Below are positions 45,022 to 51,457 of a stretch of 51,457 nucleotides of DNA, piece by piece. The stretch covers positions 1-51,457 of the forward strand of contig NZ_JAHQCS010000163.1 of NCBI RefSeq assembly GCF_019042215.1, written 5' to 3'. The stretch comes from Evansella tamaricis. Its GTDB lineage: Bacteria; Bacillota; Bacilli; Bacillales; Salisediminibacteriaceae. A program made the translations under genes and the position numbers. Each line of letters starts with the position of its first letter. The stretch's first letter is position 1. Under the pieces are notes generated by a model. That model was not told the DNA's origin. It ran no database searches and saw nothing but the letters and a program-made list of their open reading frames with translations.

Positions 45022-45876
45022 TCACCCGAATAAATTTAAATAATGATTGGGGCGAGATGTGTTGGTGTTAACAGAGAAAAACATGTATTCTACTCCTTTT
45101 GTTTTCTCTTGTGCGCTATAATTAAGGTAATACTCTACGGAATTTAATTCTGAATATAAAGCCTTTATTTCAGTTGAATGATCATAAGTGACAATCCAAA
45201 AATAATCTTGAAGATTATTAATGATTGTTTCTGCTAATTCTCTATGATCCTCATGAGAATAAAAATTTGTATACAGTGATGGGCCCTTATCATAATAAGG
45301 TGGATCAAAAAAAGTAAATGATTGTTCTTCACCAATTATCACATTTCCAATGAAATCAAGAGCATTTTGGTTATATACGTCTATTCTATCTTGCTTAGAC
45401 GCTATTAGTCTTATTTTTTTTATCAATTTATCTTTATTAAAGCGACAATCAAGTTTATATTTCCCATCTTGATTTTTGCCTCCTATTACACCCCCCTTGA
45501 TAATTCCAGACCTATTAACCCTATTAAGAAACAAAGTAGAAAATCCTAAGTCAATTAAATCAGATGATTGTTTATCAATTTGTATTTTTTTTTGTTTTTC
45601 TCGTTCTTCGATAGTGATAGATGTATTGTTTATCCTGCTAATTAATTCTTCAGAGTTATAAATAACGGAGTGCCAAAAAGCATAAATTGAACGATCGAAA
45701 TCATTTATAATAACCCTTTCTACATCATCATTAATTAATAAACTAATTCCAACTGCCGCTCCACCAGCAAAGGGCTCAATATAACTAGTACACTGATTAG
45801 TTTCAATGATCGATTTAATATAATTGTATGTTTTAAATTTGCCACCTGGATAACGTAGTGGCGATGGATTTATCAT
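45022..45876 (-). CDS. DNA adenine-N6 methyltransferase (Dam/D12 class)
   Basis: 284 residues from MINPSPLRYPGGKF. Motifs are LRYPGGK, EPFAGGAAVG (SAM binding) and catalytic FFDPPYYDKGPSLY. RVNRSGIIKGG is typical of D12-class enzymes. It methylates adenine in a short recognition site that cannot be predicted. The ATG at 45876 follows AGGAGTG; an earlier in-frame start reaches into the ParB-like gene. It lies 35 bases after that gene, on the same strand, as one operon. No obvious partner restriction gene is adjacent. Confidence 0.92.
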   Translation of the reverse strand: MINPSPLRYPGGKFKTYNYIKSIIETNQCTSYIEPFAGGAAVGISLLINDDVERVIINDFDRSIYAFWHSVIYNSEELISRINNTSITIEEREKQKKIQIDKQSSDLIDLGFSTLFLNRVNRSGIIKGGVIGGKNQDGKYKLDCRFNKDKLIKKIRLIASKQDRIDVYNQNALDFIGNVIIGEEQSFTFFDPPYYDKGPSLYTNFYSHEDHRELAETIINNLQDYFWIVTYDHSTEIKALYSELNSVEYYLNYSAQEKTKGVEYMFFSVNTNTSRPNHYLNLFG

Positions 45877-45911
45877 ATTTATCACTCCTGGCCTAATTCT
45901 ATATTTTATCA

Positions 45912-47480
45912 CTAAAGTTGACCAGTAATTTCTGCTAAAAGATAATCAAGTGTTTTAACTATTGAAGAAATCTTTTGCCAAGCTTCTAATATTTCTTTGG
46001 GGTCAGGATAATCGCCGCCTGAGTGAATATAAAAATTAATTATCTGGATTGTAGAAGTTTTGTTATTTTCAGTAAAAGTCACATGAATTAGGTTATAAGT
46101 TTCTGGGAATCGTTCTAATGTTATTTTTAAATGATTATAAATATCGTCATATAGTAATTCACGTAGTTTTTTTGTTCTTTTTTCTCTATTTGGATTAATA
46201 TTTTTCATTTTTGAACTATTAGATCTATTTAATGCGGCAAAATGATCAATATAATCATTAACGTATGTTTCAAGGAAACTTCGGATCAAAAATATTGAAG
46301 CAATAGGATACTCTTTATAATTGATATTTCCCAGTTCCTTAACAGTTTGGTTAATTTTCTTATTTGTACGGTACTTATTCTTAAATGGAAAAGCTTTTAA
46401 TAGATTATCATATTCGTGAGGTTCTTTTCTAGGTCGACCTAGATTAATATTTTGTTGTTTTTCTTTATCATTTATATCGCTATGCATTTTTGCTTCTATG
46501 CTAGGAATATCATCTTGTATTACTTCTTTAAAGCCGCTTTCTCTTGAATTACTTTCTTTTGATCCTTGGTTATCCCTACTGGTTTTGAATAGGCTTGTCT
46601 GTTTATGTTTAGTTTGATTATGTTTATTGTTGGATTTCGTTTCATTAGATGTTTGATTCTCGACCGTTTTAAAGACATTTTTTATCGTACCAATTTTACT
46701 GTCGTCAAACATTTCATTTAGCAAGTGATTATCAATAAAATCTAATCTGTCCTTTTTATAGTAAAAATCATTAACTTTAAAATTCCCCTCGATTAACTCA
46801 CGTACAATATAGTAAAACTTTTTAAACCCTTGATCAGAAGAAAATATCATAGAAGGTTCATTTTTATTTATATCCAAATCTAATGCTTCCCTCATGTTTG
46901 GATCTGCAAGAATTCTCTCGATTGTTGATGTATTAAATTTTTTTTGAGATGGAAACATCTGAGTTAACTTTTCTAATAGATAGACACTAAATGGATTTTT
47001 ATCAAACCGAATTATACTTTCTCGATCCCACCCGATTCTACCAGCCCCGTCGTTTTCTCCCGTATGTTTTAGTTTAATAAAATGATCTCTCGTTTCAACA
47101 TCATCAAAAATCACACAATCAACCATACTAATTGTATCATATGCATATTTTTCTTTAATTTTTATGACCTTTGAGATGAACTTGTCTCTATCTCTAGTAA
47201 ATTGAGGTGTAACACCTGGATCATTTAAGATTTTAATTGCAGTAGTCCTTCTGTTACCCTCATTTGAAACATATATTTCTAAATTCTCATCATAAGAAAC
47301 AATTAAACTGTCACTAGGATCTAATCCATACCTTGCTATATCCTCAATTAACGTTAGAATTTTGCTTCCATCATTAATTATAAGGTCCATTTCCATTATT
47401 TCATCTTCTTGTGGGTCAAATCTAGGGTTTAGGACATTAACTAGAATATCATCAATATTTATTGATTTTCGAGTAACCAC
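45912..47480 (-). CDS. ParB/Srx-like protein coupled to a Dam methyltransferase
   Basis: 522 residues. The N-terminal domain has a ParB-like signature (ILVNVLNPRFDPQEDE, then VSNEGNRRTTAIKIL; GNRR resembles the ParB nucleotide-binding patch). The middle (about 280-360) is polar and low complexity (N/S/K). The C-terminal 150 residues are helical (IFLIRSFLETYVNDYIDHFA). The GTG at 47480 follows AAGGAGG. ParB-fold proteins in defence and phage loci can be CTP-binding clamps, nucleases or regulators; which one applies here is not visible. Confidence 0.75.
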   Translation of the reverse strand: MVTRKSINIDDILVNVLNPRFDPQEDEIMEMDLIINDGSKILTLIEDIARYGLDPSDSLIVSYDENLEIYVSNEGNRRTTAIKILNDPGVTPQFTRDRDKFISKVIKIKEKYAYDTISMVDCVIFDDVETRDHFIKLKHTGENDGAGRIGWDRESIIRFDKNPFSVYLLEKLTQMFPSQKKFNTSTIERILADPNMREALDLDINKNEPSMIFSSDQGFKKFYYIVRELIEGNFKVNDFYYKKDRLDFIDNHLLNEMFDDSKIGTIKNVFKTVENQTSNETKSNNKHNQTKHKQTSLFKTSRDNQGSKESNSRESGFKEVIQDDIPSIEAKMHSDINDKEKQQNINLGRPRKEPHEYDNLLKAFPFKNKYRTNKKINQTVKELGNINYKEYPIASIFLIRSFLETYVNDYIDHFAALNRSNSSKMKNINPNREKRTKKLRELLYDDIYNHLKITLERFPETYNLIHVTFTENNKTSTIQIINFYIHSGGDYPDPKEILEAWQKISSIVKTLDYLLAEITGQL

Positions 47481-47583
47481 AATAATCCTCCTTATAGTTA
47501 ATATTTGCATTTGATTTTAGCTGTTAAATTTATTAGCTGAAAGGTCTGCCTTTCTCTAATAGGTAGTCTTCATGGAAGAAATA

Positions 47584-47781
47584 CTAAAAAAAGATAGTGC
47601 ATAATATAAGACCTCCTGAATTACTAAGAATGGGAAGCATGATAATCAAAACGGATATTGTAACATCATTAACACTGAATAACCGAATAATTGTTACCGC
47701 AGTGATTAGTAAAACAGCTATGGATATAACGATTGTAAAATTCGAGTCCACTATAGAACCAAGGACCATGAATAAATGCAC
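47584..47781 (-). CDS. Possible small hydrophobic protein
   Basis: About 61-65 residues, two hydrophobic stretches (FTIVISIAVLLITAVTIIRLF, abbreviated at the ends, and a C-terminal one). No ribosome site is visible, and the opposite strand is also open here. The 47481-47831 gap otherwise holds no recognised feature. Weak call. Confidence 0.25.
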   Translation of the reverse strand: MHLFMVLGSIVDSNFTIVISIAVLLITAVTIIRLFSVNDVTISVLIIMLPILSNSGGLILCTIFF

Positions 47782-47831
47782 TTATTTTGTTTTACGCATT
47801 ATTAATATAATAAAAGTTTGTATGCCTACCC

Positions 47832-48185
47832 TTACAGACTATCTTTTTCTCTCCTAGCCTCATGCTGCGTTTTCCACTTGTTAGGCTCCTTACTGCCGAC
47901 TTTTCTAGGTAGTTTTCCGAAATATAGATCCTTTGTACCCGATAAATAATAATCGAAGGGAAACTCTACTCCGGCAAGAAGATTATCAAAATACACTAGA
48001 CGTTCTGCTACTCCGTTTCCTTTAATATTTCTGTCAGAAAGAAGTGGAACAGTTTTCATCATCTGCCTGGCAAATTCGATTGTAAGTCTTTGTGTCTCCT
48101 TAGGATTTTCTCCTTCGATAAAATCGCGGTATTCAACCATGTGGTCTATAAAAACCTGATTCTGGTCATCTGAATAACTTTTCAT
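47832..48185 (-). CDS. Unrecognised 117-residue protein
   Basis: Polar and soluble, with SYSDDQNQVFIDHMVEYRDF near the start and FPFDYYLSGTKDLYFGKLPR near the end. The ATG follows AAAGGAGAGTTGTA. The family was not recognised. It lies downstream of the frameshifted gene at 48269-49142 on the same strand, with about 85 bases between. Confidence 0.6.
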   Translation of the reverse strand: MKSYSDDQNQVFIDHMVEYRDFIEGENPKETQRLTIEFARQMMKTVPLLSDRNIKGNGVAERLVYFDNLLAGVEFPFDYYLSGTKDLYFGKLPRKVGSKEPNKWKTQHEARREKDSL

Positions 48186-48268
48186 TACAACTCTCCTTTA
48201 GAACAATTTGTTGTTGGCAGTGGATTGAATTCATACTTCAACTAATAAGGGTTACCCTTTTTAAAAAT

Positions 48269-49142
48269 CTACAGTTTCTGTTTCCTCCACCTATGAATAT
48301 GAGAACCAGGGTATTGTAAGTAGCTTGCAGGAAGTTCGACTTTACACTTCTCTGCTGCCATTTCCATCGCTTTACCTTGACTGTAACCTCTGTCTATTAG
48401 TTGTAGTACTTGTTTTTTAAAGATTTCATCGGGAGTATATGTTGAAGTTATCGATATAGGTTCTTGGGGACTTTTGTCCGAATAGGAATCATCTACGTTT
48501 TTTTTTCATAAACTTCCCAAAACTCCATAATGCTTCATCAACTTGTTTGATATGTTGAATATCATCTAGTCCATCTTTGTTGGGAACACCTTCTACGAAT
48601 TCTTTGAAAAAGGCTTGATAGGATTGATAATTTTCTAGTGTAAGGGTTCTAGCATCTTTGTTTAAATCTTCTGCGAGAAAAGTTCTTTTTGCTCTTTCCA
48701 CATGTTGATCATATAAGGGATAAACTTTGGGGTTTAAAATATGGAGCACAAAAGATGGTATTACGATTGCTTGATTTGTCCATAGTGGAAAACGGTTCCC
48801 TCTTAGAGCTTCAATCTGTGATAAATCAAAGTTTGTAAGTTTTATAATGTTTTGAGCCCACTTAATAAAATCTCGAGATTCTATAACATTTTTATCATTA
48901 TTCGCACAATATGTATTCTCTCTTGGATTCTTCAGAGAGTACTTAACTCCTTCCAACTCAAAGGTTCCGGTGCTATCTTCCACTACTTTTCCATCTTTCC
49001 AATGCAGTAAACCAATAACGCATCTGGATAATTCTTTTGAAGTACTAGCGTTTTGAATTTTTTTTAAGCAATCATGATAGAATTTCTTTGAGTACTTCCT
49101 AGAATCATATTTTCCCCGCCATGCATCCACAAAGTTATGCAT
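48269..49142 (-). pseudogene. Gene interrupted at an A9 tract; protein family not recognised
   Basis: From ATG 49142 (after GAGGGAGTTCA) the frame gives 217 residues ending GKFMKKKRR at 48489. The stop comes right after a run of nine A's (48498-48506). Shifting one base there opens about 75 more residues (VDDSYSDKSPQEPISITS, then IFKKQVLQLIDRGYSQGKAM, ending HIHRWRKQKL at 48269). The added part looks like a helix-turn-helix or DNA-binding tail. The N-terminal part contains FVLHILNPKVYPLYDQHVER, a pattern I have seen in unannotated defence-linked proteins. Decay, sequencing error or programmed slippage could explain the shift. Confidence 0.6.
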
Positions 49143-49234
49143 TGAACTCCCTCGCTCTCATTAACTTAAATTTCCAATTATGATTATAGTATACTATTAT
49201 TCAAGGTAATCTTGGAATGCTGTTTACAACTTAC

Positions 49235-49633
49235 CTATTTACTCCTGAAAGTATATCCGAATTTATTTAGTACCGGCATCCGTTCAAATGGTTTTGTACC
49301 GCCTCTCAAATATTTATTAATCATAAAATCCTGGCTCTTCCTCATTCCATTTTCGAGTTCAAGGGAAAATGTAAATGCAATGGTAAAATCAAAAGCACCT
49401 TCATCATCTTTTTCCACTTCCACAAAACTAAAGGCCGGAACCTTGCCAAGATCGCGTTTGTGGATAGAGGTTTGCACAACCTCATCATCAAATGTTGCAA
49501 ACCCACCTGTTTCATAAGACAGCCTCTCTATATAATCCTCTGTATTGTTTACAAAATACACCGTATACCAAAAACCATGCGGATCTTCAGGTCTGTCTCT
49601 GCATACAGCTAAAAAATAAGGTTGGTCCATCAT
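49235..49633 (-). CDS. Unrecognised 132-residue protein
   Basis: Soluble, with an aromatic beta-type pattern (HGFWYTVYFVNNTEDYIERL; FATFDDEVVQTSIHKRDLG; a basic end). The ATG at 49633 follows AAAGGGGATGTA, better placed than the ATG at 49648. It stands alone, about 90 bases upstream of the A9-disrupted gene. The function is unknown. Confidence 0.65.
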   Translation of the reverse strand: MMDQPYFLAVCRDRPEDPHGFWYTVYFVNNTEDYIERLSYETGGFATFDDEVVQTSIHKRDLGKVPAFSFVEVEKDDEGAFDFTIAFTFSLELENGMRKSQDFMINKYLRGGTKPFERMPVLNKFGYTFRSK

Positions 49634-49749
49634 TACATCCCCTTTCATATACTTAGAGATTCGTTCTGTAGGCGTCTAGAACTTCTCGCTATAAATCACG
49701 TAAGGAATTGGTTGTTTCGTGGTGTCCTTCCCCAGTTTCCTTACTCTAT

Positions 49750-49827
49750 TTATTCTTGAAAATCACAATCAAAACCATTGCCCAACGCCTTGCACGGAAC
49801 CACGCTCTCGCTTCCTCTTTTTGGCAT
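49750..49827 (-). CDS. Tiny ORF with strong ribosome site
   Basis: Only 25 codons (MPKRGSESVVPCK, then ALGNGFDCDFQE), but preceded by AGGGGGAGAATTTA at ideal spacing, 23 bases after the nuclease stop. It could be a leader, a remnant or chance. Confidence 0.3.
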   Translation of the reverse strand: MPKRGSESVVPCKALGNGFDCDFQE

Positions 49828-49849
49828 TAAATTCTCCCCCTCCCCATTT

Positions 49850-50755
49850 TTACAGTGGCAAATCTTCCGTGTCTTCAAAGAGCAAGCGTTCTTTATAAAA
49901 ATTTTGCAACCCTGCTTTTTGTGAACCGGTTAACTCCGTCGAAGCAAGACAAACATCCAAACATTCTTCCCATGTTAACCATGCGATACGTTTTGTCAGC
50001 TCCTCTAATTTACCGTGGTTTTCTTTACTTTCATACCAATCATACAGTCGTGGAATATCGAGGGCGATTGCCATTGGATCCCTTTGATATTGTTCCATTT
50101 TGAAGTAATAGAATCGGTCTCCGGGAAACTCTTTATAACGGTTAGGGGTAACGAGGACAAAGTAAAAGTCCTCCACCTTATTTTTCACCGCCTCCAGGCC
50201 GACATCAATGCAACGGGCAATTTGATTTCGGCTTGTGCAATGAGTGGTGTCATGGGAAATATCTGAGGTGAACTTGCATTCGAAAAAAACGTTCTTTGAA
50301 TTTGTGGTCAGGACAGCATCAAAATTAGTTGGCCCTTCTATGGGCTTATCGTGGTGACTAATTGTCCTAGCATAATGTACAGGATGTTTACTAGCTTCAG
50401 ATTGCAAGGATTGCAGGATTGCTTCGGTTGGTGAAACAGCTTTTTCTAGCTTTAGTTCCATGGGTTCTGTTGTGTTGGACCATTGATCAAGGAAGTGGGA
50501 TGATAGTAGGTGGTTCCAGGAAGTGTTTGCCCCTAAGTGTATTGCGGCAAATGTTAATAGCGTCAAAATAGTTTCATCCTTTTGGATTTGAAGTGGGTGT
50601 CTTACAAGGGAAGTAGATTTCGGTAATCCATTCGGATTTGAGGTGTCAAAATCTTGTTGATTGTTAAGCAACTTTTCAATATTAGCCATTCTTTTCTGTT
50701 GATCTCGGGAGTAAAGGGAAGCCAAATAATCCTTTTCAAATATCAAATTCATCAC
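49850..50755 (-). CDS. PD-(D/E)xK-type nuclease
   Basis: 301 residues. NFDAVLTTNSKNVFFECKFT gives the D...ExK active site, followed by a conserved-looking RNQIARCIDVG helix and FYFVLVTPNRYKEFPG. The N-terminal half is helical. It should cut DNA; the target is unknown. The start is GTG 50755 or ATG 50752, after AAAGGTAGTGAT. A small gene ends 12 bases upstream, so the two are one unit. Confidence 0.75.
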   Translation of the reverse strand: MMNLIFEKDYLASLYSRDQQKRMANIEKLLNNQQDFDTSNPNGLPKSTSLVRHPLQIQKDETILTLLTFAAIHLGANTSWNHLLSSHFLDQWSNTTEPMELKLEKAVSPTEAILQSLQSEASKHPVHYARTISHHDKPIEGPTNFDAVLTTNSKNVFFECKFTSDISHDTTHCTSRNQIARCIDVGLEAVKNKVEDFYFVLVTPNRYKEFPGDRFYYFKMEQYQRDPMAIALDIPRLYDWYESKENHGKLEELTKRIAWLTWEECLDVCLASTELTGSQKAGLQNFYKERLLFEDTEDLPL

Positions 50756-50767
50756 ATCACTACCTTT

Positions 50768-50998
50768 CTACTGGTATAAGGTAATATTCTGCAATCTAGT
50801 TTCCAATTTCCTTTTGTTATGGAAAAATCGTTTTTCCCTCCATAGTATAGCGGTTTGATTTGTCAGCTGGTTGTCAGCAAACACATGTTTCCCAACAAAA
50901 ATTTTATCTAACAGTACACAATAAAAACTGGCATTTAATTTTTCAATCTCATGTTTGTTTATTAAAATATCGCTTAAATACCTGATTGGATATCCCAT
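50768..50998 (-). CDS. Small upstream partner of the nuclease
   Basis: 76 residues, basic, beginning MGYPIRYLSDILINKHEIEK and ending in a lysine/arginine-rich helix. The ATG at 50998 follows AGGGGGG. The family was not recognised. Its tight spacing to the nuclease suggests a regulator, specificity subunit or antitoxin, which is only inference. Confidence 0.55.
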   Translation of the reverse strand: MGYPIRYLSDILINKHEIEKLNASFYCVLLDKIFVGKHVFADNQLTNQTAILWREKRFFHNKRKLETRLQNITLYQ

Positions 50999-51090
50999 TA
51001 ACAATCCCCCCTATTCAATACTCTTTATTCATTAATTATATTTTAATTCATCCCCTCTTTATAGCCAAGATACTTCTCTTCCATCCATTC

Positions 51091-51242
51091 TTGAACTACT
51101 CACCACTTAACACCCTTTCGGGTTGTTAGAAGTGGGAGATTCTTGGGAATAGAGCGTACTTGTTAGCGTATTTCTTTGCCAACAGAGGTTTCTCTTATTG
51201 ACCAAGCTATCCCCGTAGATTCCTACGGTTCTATTTTTTTGT
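51091..51242 (-). ncRNA. TnpB right end / putative omega-RNA
   Basis: Between the tnpB stop and TTGAACTACT (51091-51100) lies a structured stretch. A hairpin CACTT(CT)AAC..ACCC-GAAA-GGGTGTTAAGTG sits at 51104-51134 and is preceded on the minus strand by CAAGAATCTCCCACTTCT. That arrangement and the GTGAGTAGTTCAA end are as I know them from IS200/IS605 elements, where the 3' end is the omega-RNA scaffold. The guide would be read from the flank just below 51091. Confidence 0.55.
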
Positions 51243-51457
51243 TTAAGCCAAAACTAAGGTTCTTAAACCTTCGGCTAGGATATTTTTGCTGGCATTTATA
51301 TCTCTATCGTGATGTTCGTTGCAAACAGGACAAGTCCAATCCCTTATTTCAAGAGATTTCTTGCCATCTTGATGTCCACAATCGGAACATATTTGACTAG
51401 ACGGAAACCATCTGCTTATTTTCACGATTGTTTTACCATACCATTTCGCTTTGTATT
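51243..51457 (-). CDS. tnpB: TnpB (IS200/IS605) C-terminal part, cut by the window edge
   Basis: The open frame runs off the right end of the window: KAKWYGKTIVKISRWFPSSQ, then CSDCG, CPVCNEHHDRDINASKNIL. These are the zinc finger (CxxC..CxxC) and the RuvC-III DRDxNA motif of TnpB, the RNA-guided nuclease ancestral to Cas12. It ends at a TAA at 51243. The upstream two thirds of the gene, and any tnpA, lie outside the window. Confidence 0.9.
   Translation of the reverse strand, partial: YKAKWYGKTIVKISRWFPSSQICSDCGHQDGKKSLEIRDWTCPVCNEHHDRDINASKNILAEGLRTLVLA

Noticed and set aside
47597-47857. 86-codon plus-strand frame
   Set aside because: No ribosome site, antisense to a hydrophobic frame, no recognisable sequence.
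1-51457. tRNA, rRNA or riboswitch
   Set aside because: No tRNA-like cloverleaf, CCA-ended gene, rRNA segment or known riboswitch core was seen on either strand.

Overview
The window looks like accessory DNA from a low-GC Gram-positive spore-former, most likely a Bacillaceae (Bacillus sensu lato). The reasons are the AT-rich composition, strong AGGAGG-type ribosome sites with frequent GTG/TTG starts, U-tailed intrinsic terminators, and protein families typical of that group. No tRNA, rRNA, CRISPR array or ordinary housekeeping operon was seen. It reads as a defence and mobile-element island with many repeats and several decaying genes.

Left part (1-14,700). A tyrosine recombinase at the left edge is followed by a secreted precursor whose cysteine-rich C-terminus resembles halocin C8. 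Next comes a long repeat-bearing gap with two tiny hydrophobic ORFs. After it are a TPR/cold-shock protein plus RecD-like helicase pair, a membrane-anchored GH16 glucanase, a SEC-C protein, a PIN-toxin/antitoxin pair, an orphan antitoxin-like gene and fragments of phage-type replication genes.

Middle part (14,900-26,400). Unrecognised or frameshifted plus-strand genes are interspersed with copies of a hairpin repeat (REP-like). A small secreted peptide precedes an FtsX-type permease and its ATPase. A UvrD-like helicase-nuclease has lost its N-terminal start, and a group II intron maturase tail lies beside it. A retron follows: a recognisable msr-msd RNA and a reverse transcriptase fused to a trypsin-like protease, with an HNH nuclease gene downstream.

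Defence core (26,400-43,700), all on the minus strand except one small gene. A cytosine-5 methyltransferase is followed by an operon of MORC/MutL-like ATPase, Z1 helicase-like protein, PD-(D/E)xK (DUF4420-like) protein and AIPR protein. This matches the MORC-type restriction-modification loci known from comparative genomics. Next to it is a translationally coupled three-gene operon: a second, unrelated GHKL ATPase, a protein I do not recognise and a DUF6339-like protein. I know of no named system with this composition, and it is my main candidate for something undescribed. Further on are a phospholipase-D/SF2 helicase coupled to a MazG-like pyrophosphohydrolase, a HIT hydrolase and a membrane-anchored Mrr-type nuclease.

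Right part (43,900-51,457). It holds a second frameshifted phage replication-type gene and a ParB-like protein coupled to an adenine-N6 methyltransferase. A gene broken at an A9 tract, a PD-(D/E)xK nuclease with a small upstream partner, and several small unknown genes follow. The right edge holds the 3' end of a tnpB gene with its putative omega-RNA/right end. All function calls come from reading motifs by eye; no database search was possible.
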